Positions 17,075-25,423 are shown, counted from the stretch's first letter. The stretch: 64,000 bases of DNA from Verrucomicrobiaceae bacterium (GCA_019694165.1 JAIBCL010000024.1:28131-92130); one strand, 5' to 3'. Program-made: numbers and translations. Notes: generated by a model from the letters alone, not told the origin.

Positions 17075-17823
17075 GCGCGGTGCTGACTGATCGTGTGGCG
17101 GCGGCCATGCAGCAATTGCAGCGCGACACGGACCGCGAGGCGATCGTCTCCGATGCCGATGGGTGGAAGATCGTGCGCGCGCCGCTGCACGATCATCCGG
17201 CGGAATGGAGAGGGATGCTCGTCGCCAATTCGACGATGCCGCCGCGCGTGAAGTACGCGCTGTCGGCTTCCCGCGGTGTTGAATTGCGCGCCGAGTGCCT
17301 GGCGGGCGAGAGTCTTTTCTTCGCGTCGTGCCGGGCGCATGTGGAGGGCGCGCCCGCCGCGACGCATCCCGTGGGTGAGACGGTGCCGCTGCCGCGGGAT
17401 GCGGACTCATGGGTGCACCTCTGCGAGAGTGCCGGCTGGAAGGCCGAGACGCGCGCGGGCGGTGCCGTGGCGGTGCCTTTGACATCGGGCCGCCACATCC
17501 GGATCGACGTCAGCGACTACGCCGTGCGCGGTGTGGTGGAGCTGGGTGATCTCGGCGAGGGCCGCGCAGCCCATGCGCGCGAGCTGCTGCTGCTCACGCT
17601 TGCGCGCGAGGTGCGCCTCGTGCGTCCACTGCTTCGCGGTCGCGGCGCCGGCGAACCTGCGCTGGCGGAACTCGAGGCCGGCTTCCGCTTCATGCCCGAG
17701 GTGGAGGAGTGGGGCCATGCGCTCGCGGCCCTGGCATTTGCCGCCGCCGCGTGCGCCGAGGTCTTCGATGCCTTTTCGGACACAGATTTGGCCGGGGAAT
17801 ACCTGGCCATCCGGCAGCCGTGA
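17071..17823 (+). CDS. Conserved-context protein of unknown function in the Ubl cluster
   Basis: 250 residues, overlapping the E2 stop by 4 bp, which argues strongly for a role in the same pathway. No membrane segment or signal is visible. The sequence is alpha/beta with repeated strand-turn segments (GWKIVRAPLHDHP, VELRAECLAGESLFFASC, HIRIDVSDYAVRGVVELGDL) and a helical C-terminus. Strand pattern and size could fit a YbjN or type-III-chaperone-like fold, but I cannot support that from motifs. No known ubiquitin-system domain is recognised. It may be a substrate adaptor or accessory factor. Confidence 0.7.
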   Translation: MSAVLTDRVAAAMQQLQRDTDREAIVSDADGWKIVRAPLHDHPAEWRGMLVANSTMPPRVKYALSASRGVELRAECLAGESLFFASCRAHVEGAPAATHPVGETVPLPRDADSWVHLCESAGWKAETRAGGAVAVPLTSGRHIRIDVSDYAVRGVVELGDLGEGRAAHARELLLLTLAREVRLVRPLLRGRGAGEPALAELEAGFRFMPEVEEWGHALAALAFAAAACAEVFDAFSDTDLAGEYLAIRQP

Positions 17824-17868
17824 GAGCGGCGCGCCGGTTCAACCCCAAACCCAGAAAGCAAACACAAC

Positions 17869-18159
17869 ATGGTCATGCTCCAACAACAGCCACGGAGATC
17901 CGTGAACGTCAGTGATGTCACTGGCGGGCGCCGCGTCTCCCTGGATCTGCCCGACAGCGAGGACGCCACGGTGGGCGATCTCATCGACTCCCTGCTGCCG
18001 AAAATGCAGAGCCCCACGGTCGATAGCGCCGGCCGCACGCTCACCTACACCTTGCGGTCCGAGATGGACGGCGGGGCGCGGCTGCACCGCAGCCAGCCCC
18101 TGTCGGACATCAGGGACAAGGATGCGCTCGTGCTCGCTCCCAACATCGACGCGGGCTAG
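17869..18159 (+). CDS. Ubiquitin-like beta-grasp modifier (YukD/Ubl type)
   Basis: 96 residues. The layout is that of a Ubl: strand SVNVSDVTGG, strand RRVSLDLP, helix TVGDLIDSLLPKM, strands GRTLTYTLRS, then DGGARLHRSQPLSDIRDKD and a final strand ALVLAPN. It ends IDAG, so a C-terminal Gly is exposed without a tail, ready for E1 activation. A second ATG at 17875 is possible. The leader is CA-rich without a clear Shine-Dalgarno. A strong hairpin follows the stop by 4 bases. YukD-like Ubls have been proposed as conjugated modifiers in prokaryotic RING/E1/E2 operons. Confidence 0.85.
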   Translation: MVMLQQQPRRSVNVSDVTGGRRVSLDLPDSEDATVGDLIDSLLPKMQSPTVDSAGRTLTYTLRSEMDGGARLHRSQPLSDIRDKDALVLAPNIDAG

Positions 18160-18163
18160 CCCG

Positions 18164-18215
18164 CAGGCGCCGCGGCGGCGTGTCCTCCCACGCGCCGCCG
18201 CGGTTTCGGCGCCTG
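18164..18215 (+). promoter_or_regulatory. Strong hairpin right after the Ubl gene
   Basis: Outer arms CAGGCGCCG (18164-18172) and CGGCGCCTG (18207-18215), with an inner GC-rich stem of about 13 bp around a TCCTCC loop. No T run follows, so it is more likely an mRNA-stabilising or partial-termination element than a full terminator. A hairpin also follows the Pup gene. Confidence 0.6.
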
Positions 18216-18314
18216 AAAACTGAACACTAAGAACCAAGCACTGAGCACTAATACCCCAAACCTACCCCCATAACCCATAACCAATAACCCCCCCTCCCCC
18301 CACGCCTGCCCACC

Positions 18315-19373
18315 ATGAAATGCCCGTTCCAATTCACGCTCGAAATCTCCGGCCCCGAAGCGCAGGCGCTCGGACAGTTTCCCATTTCACCCGACTGGCT
18401 GCCGGTCGAGGAGGCCTTGCGTTTTGAAATCATGCGGCACGGTGATGACAAGCCGTTGCGCGCCGATGACATCGTCATCGATCCGCGCTGGTCTGAGCAG
18501 GGCGCTCCGTATGTTTCGAGCCTCGCCGTGTCCGCGCCCGGCTCGCCGTCTGTGGCGATTCCGGTGAAGTACTTCAAGGGCGAGGTGCGCAAGATCGAGG
18601 CGCAGCTCGTCGCACAGGAGAAGCTCAAGAAAGGGGATGCCTACACTTTCAAAACGCTCGCCTACGCGCGCACGGAGGCGCCCGCGCCCGCCAGGAAGGG
18701 CATCTTCGTCATCGAGGACGAGGAGGTGGAGTCCCCGGTCGCCGAGCGCGAGATCGCGCCGCTCGTGGCGCGCAGCACCACGGATGACGAGACGCTGGAG
18801 TCCGCCGAGGCGCTGCGCGTCTTCATCCCGCAGTCCATACTCGATGAAACGCGCGGGATCGCCGAGGCTGCCGGCAACGTGGAGACCGGCGGGCTGCTCA
18901 TCGGCCATGTGCATCGCGATCCGGTGGAGCCGGTGATATTTCTCGAAGTGACCGCGCAGATTCCCGCCGCGCACACGAATGCGAGCGTGACCTCGCTGAA
19001 TTTCAGCGATGACACCTGGCTCGCGGCACGCGCAGCGATGAACATCCGCAACCGTGGCGAGTCGATGATCGCCTGGTGGCACTCGCATCCGTCGAAGTGG
19101 TTTTGCAACGAGTCGTGCCCGCTGGAAAAGCGCCTCGCCTGTCATTTGCAGCAGTCGTACCTGTCGGCCGACGATTTGCTGCTGCACCGCACGGTGTATC
19201 CGAAGGCGTGGCAGGTCGCGCTGCTCGTCAATGTCGCCGATGCCGGCACCACGCACACGGCGTGGGGATGGCACGCCGGTTCCGTCCGGCAGATTCCCTT
19301 CCGCGTCCTCGCCCTCGCTCCAGCCGCGCCGCCGCGCGCGAAAGCGAAACCCCGCGAACTCGCCACCGCGTGA
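18315..19373 (+). CDS. JAB/JAMM metallopeptidase with N-terminal extension
   Basis: 352 residues. Residues about 1-150 form an unrecognised domain. The C-terminal part is a JAB/MPN domain: metal-site Glu190 (NVETGGLLIGHV), His256 and His258 in WWHSHPSKW, and Ser284/Asp287 in LSADDLL, the S-x2-D of the JAMM motif. The distance from His258 to Ser284 is 26 residues instead of about 8, because an insert bearing Cys264, Cys268 and Cys276 is present; this could bind a second zinc. It likely removes the Ubl from targets or trims its precursor. The leader, 155 bp after the Ubl gene, is AT/C-rich. Confidence 0.87.
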   Translation: MKCPFQFTLEISGPEAQALGQFPISPDWLPVEEALRFEIMRHGDDKPLRADDIVIDPRWSEQGAPYVSSLAVSAPGSPSVAIPVKYFKGEVRKIEAQLVAQEKLKKGDAYTFKTLAYARTEAPAPARKGIFVIEDEEVESPVAEREIAPLVARSTTDDETLESAEALRVFIPQSILDETRGIAEAAGNVETGGLLIGHVHRDPVEPVIFLEVTAQIPAAHTNASVTSLNFSDDTWLAARAAMNIRNRGESMIAWWHSHPSKWFCNESCPLEKRLACHLQQSYLSADDLLLHRTVYPKAWQVALLVNVADAGTTHTAWGWHAGSVRQIPFRVLALAPAAPPRAKAKPRELATA

Positions 19374-19418
19374 GCACGCATCCCGCATCCTGAATCCCTC
19401 AACCCCGCCCCTGCCCCC

Positions 19419-21110
19419 ATGCCCCGCCCATCCAACTCCAATGCCGCCGGTGAACTCCGGGAAATCTGCCAGATCATCCACGAACCATCCGTCGACTGCG
19501 CCCAGGCCGCAGACATGGTCCAAACCTTTCGCGCCTCGCAATCGTCGGGCGCGTCGAAGGCCCTGGACACGTACGTCATCGAAAATCTCCGCCTCGCGCG
19601 CCGCTCGCTCACGGAGATGGAGAAGATCAATCGCGAGCAACACAAGACGATCCTTGAACTGACCAGCGAGCCGTTGCAGACCGCGGTGTTCATCCGTCCG
19701 TGCGCCGGCGCGCCGGACCAGCGCCGCGCGAAGGTGCTGTGCCGGAATCGCGAGCTGGTCGTGGGTTTGCATCCCGATGTCGCCATGGAATCTCTCGTCC
19801 CGGGTGATGAAGTCCTGCTGAACCGTGACGATGCCATCGTCGCGCTCGGCGAGCGTCCCGCGCAGCCGGGCGGCATCATCGCCACCGTCCAGCGCCGTCT
19901 CGATGACGGACGCATTCTCGTGAAGTCCCGCGAGGAACAGATCGTGATGCAGTGCCTCGACGGAGCGAAGGATGCGAAAGCCGGCGATCTGGTGCGCGTG
20001 AATCTTGAGGCGCACTTCGCCTTCGAGTGCATCGCGCAGCCGAAGGAGACGAGCAGCCTGGTGAGCGATCTGCCCCTGGTGCATCGCCATCAGCTTGCGG
20101 GCCAGGACGAGACGTACCGCCGCCTGAAACTCGCGCTCAGCGCCGCGCTCATGGACCGGCAGAAGGCGGAAAAATACCAGCTCAAGGGACGTAACAGCAT
20201 CCTGCTCATCGGCCCCGCAGGCACCGGGAAGACGCTCATGGTGAAAGTCGCGGCCAACGAGCTGTCGAAGGAGTACGGCCTGAAGTGCCGCTTCGCCGTC
20301 GTGAAGCCCGGCGCGTGGAACAGCCCGTGGTTCGGTCAGTCGGAGGAGAACGTACGGCGTGAGTTTGAAACGCTCAACCGGCTGGCTGACGAAGATGGCG
20401 CGCTGGTCATCTGTTATCTCGACGAGGTCGAGAGCATCAGCCGCCATCGCGGCTCCGGCATCGGACACGCTGATGACAAGACAGTGGCGGCCGTACTTGC
20501 AGAGCTTGACGGGTTCCGCGAGCGCTCAAACGTCGTGATCGTCTCCTCGACGAACCGCAAGGACCTCATCGATGCCGCGCTGCTCGAGCGGCTCTCGTCC
20601 ATCGAGCTTCACGTCGGCCGCCCCACGGCGAGCGGCGCTCGCGCCATTTTCGACGTGCATCTGCCGCCGGGCGTGCCCGTCTCTCCGAATGGTGCCGCCG
20701 CGCCGGAGACACGGCGGGAGATCATCGACCTTGCGGTGTCCCGCATCTATGCGCCGAATGGCGATGCGAAGGTGGCGCTGATCAAGTTTTCGTCCGGTGC
20801 GCAGCGGGTCGTCACGGCGCGGGAGCTGGTGTCCGGCAGGCTCATCTCGCAGGTGTGCCGCAATGCGTGCGAACTGGCCTTCGAGCACGACCTGACGAAG
20901 GGCCGGCCCGGCGTGACTGTGCGCGACATGGAGGCGGCGGTGGAGGACGCCATCGAGCGCATGCGCACCACGCTCACGAAGGGCAATGCCGGCTCCTACC
21001 TGCCGGACCTGCCGCAGGACACGCACGTCGTGTCCGTGGAGCCGATCCGCCCGGCGGCAAAGCGCGCCGGCTTTTACCTCAATCAACCCGACACCACCGC
21101 CGAGTCATGA
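19419..21110 (+). CDS. Mpa/ARC-type AAA+ unfoldase
   Basis: 563 residues. An N-terminal coiled coil (about 50-82, ENLRLARRSLTEMEKINREQ) precedes OB-fold-like strands (about 90-215), then one AAA+ module: Walker A GPAGTGKT at 265-272, Walker B with Asp335-Glu336 (VICYLDEVES) and the sensor segment VIVSSTNRKDLIDAALLERL. This order matches actinobacterial Mpa/ARC, whose coiled coil binds Pup and whose ring unfolds pupylated proteins. The C-terminus ends TTAES and lacks the HbYX or GQYL-like tail used to dock the 20S proteasome, consistent with no proteasome genes here. It overlaps the Dop gene by 4 bp. Confidence 0.88.
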   Translation: MPRPSNSNAAGELREICQIIHEPSVDCAQAADMVQTFRASQSSGASKALDTYVIENLRLARRSLTEMEKINREQHKTILELTSEPLQTAVFIRPCAGAPDQRRAKVLCRNRELVVGLHPDVAMESLVPGDEVLLNRDDAIVALGERPAQPGGIIATVQRRLDDGRILVKSREEQIVMQCLDGAKDAKAGDLVRVNLEAHFAFECIAQPKETSSLVSDLPLVHRHQLAGQDETYRRLKLALSAALMDRQKAEKYQLKGRNSILLIGPAGTGKTLMVKVAANELSKEYGLKCRFAVVKPGAWNSPWFGQSEENVRREFETLNRLADEDGALVICYLDEVESISRHRGSGIGHADDKTVAAVLAELDGFRERSNVVIVSSTNRKDLIDAALLERLSSIELHVGRPTASGARAIFDVHLPPGVPVSPNGAAAPETRREIIDLAVSRIYAPNGDAKVALIKFSSGAQRVVTARELVSGRLISQVCRNACELAFEHDLTKGRPGVTVRDMEAAVEDAIERMRTTLTKGNAGSYLPDLPQDTHVVSVEPIRPAAKRAGFYLNQPDTTAES

Positions 21111-22699
21111 ACACGACCCACGCGCTGCCTCCTCCCGTGCCCCCGGCCCTCAAATCAAAACCGAAAATGGTCCCGAAAATCTGCGGTGGTGACTACGAAG
21201 TGGCGAACTTCATCGAGAACGATCCCACCGGCAGCGGCGATGCCGCGCGCGCGGCGAAGCTGCTGCTCGCGGAGATCGAAGGCGTGCCTTGGATCAACCG
21301 CTCCTGCTGGAGCAGCATGTATCCGAAGGCGAAGAAGCTGCTCGAGATCGACACCGACCGCGGGCGCGTCTTCCTGCCGGGCAATGGCGGCTCGATCTAC
21401 ATCGACCTCGACCACCTCGAGCTGGCGATGCCCGAGGTGCGCTCCTGCAGCGACCATGAGGCGGCCATGCGCGCGATGTGCATGATCGCGCGCGAGGCGA
21501 TGAAGAAGGCGAACGCCAGGCTCGCGCCCGCCGGTGACGAGCGCATCCGCGTGCGGCTGAACAACACCGACGGCCATGGCAACTCCTTCGGCACCCACCT
21601 CAATCTGCTGGTGCAGCGGGATGCCTTCCGCCGCATGACCTCCGGCGGCACCGTCTCGCGCTTCTTCGCGTCGTTCTGCGCGGCCACGACGGTGCTCGGG
21701 CAGGGGAAGGTGGGCAGCGAGAATGAACGCGCGCCGGTCTCCTACCAGTGGTCGCAGCGGGCGGACTTCTTTTCCTCCACGCGCATCATCGGCGAGGACA
21801 CGCAGGCGCCGAATCGCGTGGTCTGGAACACGCGCGACGAGTCCCACTGCGACGACTGCGATCTGGCGCGCCTGCACTGCATCTTTTACGATCACGTCTT
21901 CAACCGCGCGGCGCAGCTCAAGGTGTGGCTGCTGCAGGTGGCCGCCGCGATGGAGGAGGCGCGCGTGGCGCCCGTTGACATCACGCTGGCCGCGCCGCTC
22001 GCGGCGGTGATCTCGTGGTCGCACGATCTCGGTCTGCGTCACAAGGCGCGGCTGCTGGCAGATCACCGCTCCGTCACTTCGGCGGAGTGGCTGGCGATGT
22101 TTCTCGACAGCGTGGGCCGCTTCCTGCCGGAGCTGGAAGGCATCGTGCCGGAGTCGCAGCGCATGTTTGAGATGGCGGTGAACACGGCCGATCTGCTCAT
22201 GCGCCGCGACTACGCCGCGCTCTCCTCGAAGCTCGATGCATTCGCGAAGCTGGCCATCATCCGGCAGACGAAGAAGGCGCACGGTCTGGAGTGGGATGCG
22301 CCGCCGCTGAAGGTCATCGACCAGCTCTACGGCTCGCTCGACGAGGAGGAGGGCATCATCTGGCAGCTCGAAGCCGCGGGCGCGATGGAGACGCTGGTCG
22401 ATCCCGGACGCGTCGCGCACTTCATGACTCATCCGCCTGCCGACACGCGCGCCGCGATCCGTTCAAAGCTCCTGCGCCTCGTCGATCCGGCGGACATCCG
22501 CCGCGTGGACTGGGGTGAGCTGGTCTTCGAGGCCGACATCGAGGACCGCCGCCGGCGTGTGCTGCTCTCCTTCGATCCGCTCAACAAGATCGAACCCGGC
22601 TCCGCGCTCGATCGCGCGACGAGTCAGGAGGACGTGATCGCCGCCATGAATCTCTCCCCGTCCCGCCCGGCGGAGACGCCCGGGGCGCTCGTCTCGTGA
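21107..22699 (+). CDS. dop: Dop-like Pup deamidase/depupylase
   Basis: 530 residues of the PafA/Dop (glutamine-synthetase-like carboxylate-amine ligase) family. Family landmarks are present: GGDYEV near residue 27-32 (Glu31), YIDLDHLELAMPE with Asp100 at the position of the catalytic Asp, RLNNTDGHGNSFGTHLN at about 150-166, SQRADFFSS and VVWNTRDESH. The C-terminal half matches Dop (PPADTRAAIRSK, LVDPADIRRVDWGELVFE). Dop converts C-terminal Gln of Pup to Glu and removes Pup from targets. A Pup ending in Gln is encoded next, so deamidation is needed. The start overlaps the AAA gene. Confidence 0.88.
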   Translation: MNTTHALPPPVPPALKSKPKMVPKICGGDYEVANFIENDPTGSGDAARAAKLLLAEIEGVPWINRSCWSSMYPKAKKLLEIDTDRGRVFLPGNGGSIYIDLDHLELAMPEVRSCSDHEAAMRAMCMIAREAMKKANARLAPAGDERIRVRLNNTDGHGNSFGTHLNLLVQRDAFRRMTSGGTVSRFFASFCAATTVLGQGKVGSENERAPVSYQWSQRADFFSSTRIIGEDTQAPNRVVWNTRDESHCDDCDLARLHCIFYDHVFNRAAQLKVWLLQVAAAMEEARVAPVDITLAAPLAAVISWSHDLGLRHKARLLADHRSVTSAEWLAMFLDSVGRFLPELEGIVPESQRMFEMAVNTADLLMRRDYAALSSKLDAFAKLAIIRQTKKAHGLEWDAPPLKVIDQLYGSLDEEEGIIWQLEAAGAMETLVDPGRVAHFMTHPPADTRAAIRSKLLRLVDPADIRRVDWGELVFEADIEDRRRRVLLSFDPLNKIEPGSALDRATSQEDVIAAMNLSPSRPAETPGALVS

Positions 22700-22785
22700 A
22701 GACACCGCTCGAAGACTCAATCCGCACAACAACAAGTCCGAATCGAATCCCAAACCCAAATCCAAACCCACAACACATCGACATC

Positions 22786-22989
22786 ATGGAAACGAAAATG
22801 CACACTCATCACGGTCACGCAGGCACGAACGAGGATCCCGCCGACGCCGGCACCGGCGGTGCCGCCGCTGCTGCCGCGCGCGAGAAGGCGGACAAACTAG
22901 CCGCCGCCAGCGCCGGCATCGTCGCACAGGTGATCTCCTCCGATCCCGCGAAGTACCTGAAGGCCAATACGCAGCGCGGCGGGCAGTAA
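22786..22989 (+). CDS. pup: Prokaryotic ubiquitin-like protein Pup
   Basis: 67 residues from the ATG at 22786 (22798 is an alternative). Pup identity rests on the C-terminal part: a charged helix EKADKLAAASAGIVAQV, then DPAKYLKANTQRGGQ, which ends in the diagnostic Gly-Gly-Gln and parallels actinobacterial Pup (REK...GGQ). The N-terminus is disordered, Ala/Gly/His-rich. Total length matches known Pup proteins of about 60-70 residues. Dop lies upstream and the PafA-like ligase downstream. Gln at the end means Dop must deamidate it to Glu before ligation to Lys. Confidence 0.9.
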   Translation: METKMHTHHGHAGTNEDPADAGTGGAAAAAAREKADKLAAASAGIVAQVISSDPAKYLKANTQRGGQ

Positions 22990-23000
22990 ACTCACGACCG

Positions 23001-23042
23001 CCGGACGTGGCACGATCGTCCCGGTCGTGCCACGGACGCCGG
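23001..23042 (+). promoter_or_regulatory. Strong hairpin right after the Pup gene
   Basis: Perfect 10-bp stem CGTGGCACGA (23006-23015) with TCGTGCCACG (23025-23034) and a 9-base loop; CCGG arms extend it with small bulges. No T run follows. Position just after the small modifier gene mirrors the hairpin after the Ubl gene. Confidence 0.6.
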
Positions 23043-23092
23043 CGCACGGCATGGCCCTGAATCCCGGCTCCTGAACATCGAATCCGTTCCCC

Positions 23093-25420
23093 ATGAACCC
23101 GCTCCTCACTCTTCCCACCGTCGCCGGGCTCGAGCATGAGCTGGCCACCATCGCCTTTGATTCATCCGGGCAGCGCATAGACTCGCGTGTCGAGCACGAC
23201 GCGCTCATCGACAGCGCGCGGCGCCGGCATCCGCATCTTCATGGCCGGCGCGGGATTTATCTGGGCAATTCGCTCAACTTGTACGAGGACGCGAGCAATG
23301 GCGGCGCCCATCTGGAGATCGCCACGCCGGAGTGCTCGTCGCCGGCGGAACTGGCGGCGCAAAGCGAGGCCGGGAACCGCATCGTTCAGGAGTTGGTGGA
23401 AGCATCCGTTTTCGCGGGTGGTGGCGTGAGGCGCGCCCACCTCTACCGTCACTCGGCGGACTACCTCGCCCAGGTCTCATGGGCCTCGCACCTGAGCGTG
23501 CTCTCCACGCAGCCTGTGCGCGAGATGCGGGCGGACATCGCCGCGCATCTGGTGAGCAAGGTGGTGTACGCCGGCAGCGGCGGCTTCCTGCCCGGCGCGC
23601 CGGAGATCGCCTTCTGCCTCGCGCCGCGCGTGGCCACCTTCACCTGCGTGGACAGCGGCGCGCAGACGGAGCGGGACCGCGGCCTCATCGGCGGGGACAA
23701 GGAAAACCACTGTCCCGGCGGCCTGGTGCGCGCGCATTTTCTCTGCCACGAGAACTTGTGCTCGCCGCTCGCGCGCTACCTGGACGTGGGCGGCACCATG
23801 CTCGTGGTGCGGCTGATCAATGCGGGTGTGATGCCGCGCATCACGCTGAGCACGCCGATGCGGGCGGTGCGCACCTTTGCCACGGATCCATTCTGCGGTG
23901 CGAAGGTCGCGGTGGAAGGGCGGGGGCGCATGACCGCCGTGGAAATCCAGCGCCACTACCTCGCCTGCGCGGAGCAGCATCTCGGCGCGCCCTTCATGCC
24001 GCCGTGGGCCGCGGACTTCTGCGGCATCTGGCGGCACACTCTCGATTTGATCGCGGCCGAGGCGCCCTGGAGCGTGAGCGACCGCCTCGACTGGGCGGCG
24101 AAGCATGTGCTCCTCTCCCGCCACGCCGACACGCACCACAACGGCTCCTGGACCGCGTGCCCGGACGCGCTCATGGAGATCGACATGCGTTACGGCCAGG
24201 CGGGCACGGGCATCTTCGATCAATTGCGCGCCTCCGGGATCATGGACGGCGACGTGCCGGGCGTGGGCGCGGAGGACATCGAGCGGGCGAAACAGGAGGC
24301 GCCGCAGGAGACGCGCGCGCGCTTCCGCGGCGAGTGGATCAAAAAGCTGTACGAGGCGGGCACGGCGGGCTACGCATCGTGGACGTGGATCGAGGACGAG
24401 GCGAACAACATGCTGCTCGATCTCCATGATCCGTGGGGGCGCAACGCCGAGTGGCGCAGGTCCGAGTCGCCACCGGGCATCCTGGATGATTTTCCGTTCT
24501 CAGTGCCGCGCCTGCGCCCGCTGCGGCCGCGGGGCCGCGAGCTGCTGAATTCGGCGTGCGGGCTGCACGACCGCGGAGAGTTCGCCGAGGCGTACGAGAT
24601 TCTCCAGCGCGTCCTCGGGATGTTCGGCACGCTGGACGAGAGCGAGGTGCGCCGCTGCCTCGAGTACCACGCCGGCGCGGCGGCACAGCTCGGCTTGAAT
24701 TCGGCCGTCGAATCCCTCGCGCTGCTCGAGGCAAATGCCGGCGCGCGCACGCAGCATGTGGTGGGGCACCGCTTGTACGTGATGCGGCTCATGGAACTGC
24801 TGCCGGTGTCGGACGAGCTGAAGCACTGGATCGCCGAGGCCGATGAATTGAGCTTCGGATCAGAGACGAACCGCGACCCCGTCTTGCTCACGGACCTCGC
24901 CGCTTGCCTGAACCGGCTCGGCCGCGCGAGCAGCGCCGAGGCGTGCCTGACGGAGGCGCTCGCCTGCTGTCATCTCGAAAACGGCCGCCACCACCTGCGT
25001 GCGCGCGCCGAGATGGGGGAGACGCAGCGCCTGCTCGGCAGGCCGGGCCGCGCGATGGAACTGCTGGAAGACGTGGCGCGGCGGCAGCTCGATCACATGG
25101 CCGACTTGAACGGCGCCACGCTCATGTATCTGGCGAAACGTCGCGGCGGCCTCGACGGGCGCCAACTGCTGGCCGGTGCCATCGAATTCCAGCGCACCGC
25201 CCTCACGCCCGTGGCCGAGGTGCGCTCGCTGCTGCTCGATGCGCGGATGCAAGGCCCCACGCGCGAGGAGTCGCAGCTCCGGCGCATTCGCGAGCTGCAG
25301 CGCACCGTGCAGGTGCTCCATCGCGATCCCACGCTCGACAAGATGCTGCTTCACTGGAGCGCCTGGGTCGGCGGCGCGGACGATCCGGCAGGCAGCGGCG
25401 ACCGCTACTGGAGGCTTTGA
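23093..25420 (+). CDS. pafA: PafA-like Pup ligase with C-terminal TPR-like extension
   Basis: 775 residues. The N-terminal about 470 residues belong to the PafA/Dop fold: GLEHELA with Glu14 and Glu16, LYEDASNGGAHLEIATPE with Asp66 as candidate catalytic Asp, then GDKENHC, SWASHLSVLS, and a PafA-like C-terminal segment (GIFDQLRASG, PQETRARFRGEWI). Normal PafA is about 450-480 residues; here residues about 480-775 are an added helical repeat region, TPR-like (RGEFAEAYEILQRVL, LTDLAACLNRLGRASSAEAC). PafA joins the Pup C-terminal Glu to Lys of targets. The extension may select substrates or contact the Ubl half. The CA-rich leader lacks a clear Shine-Dalgarno. Confidence 0.85.
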   Translation: MNPLLTLPTVAGLEHELATIAFDSSGQRIDSRVEHDALIDSARRRHPHLHGRRGIYLGNSLNLYEDASNGGAHLEIATPECSSPAELAAQSEAGNRIVQELVEASVFAGGGVRRAHLYRHSADYLAQVSWASHLSVLSTQPVREMRADIAAHLVSKVVYAGSGGFLPGAPEIAFCLAPRVATFTCVDSGAQTERDRGLIGGDKENHCPGGLVRAHFLCHENLCSPLARYLDVGGTMLVVRLINAGVMPRITLSTPMRAVRTFATDPFCGAKVAVEGRGRMTAVEIQRHYLACAEQHLGAPFMPPWAADFCGIWRHTLDLIAAEAPWSVSDRLDWAAKHVLLSRHADTHHNGSWTACPDALMEIDMRYGQAGTGIFDQLRASGIMDGDVPGVGAEDIERAKQEAPQETRARFRGEWIKKLYEAGTAGYASWTWIEDEANNMLLDLHDPWGRNAEWRRSESPPGILDDFPFSVPRLRPLRPRGRELLNSACGLHDRGEFAEAYEILQRVLGMFGTLDESEVRRCLEYHAGAAAQLGLNSAVESLALLEANAGARTQHVVGHRLYVMRLMELLPVSDELKHWIAEADELSFGSETNRDPVLLTDLAACLNRLGRASSAEACLTEALACCHLENGRHHLRARAEMGETQRLLGRPGRAMELLEDVARRQLDHMADLNGATLMYLAKRRGGLDGRQLLAGAIEFQRTALTPVAEVRSLLLDARMQGPTREESQLRRIRELQRTVQVLHRDPTLDKMLLHWSAWVGGADDPAGSGDRYWRL

Positions 25421-25423
25421 ACG

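Noticed and set aside
18387..20468. 693-codon minus-strand open frame opposite JAMM and AAA+ genes
   Set aside because: It spans two genes with strong motifs and a CA-rich spacer and shows only Arg/Ala/Gly-rich sequence typical of shadow frames.
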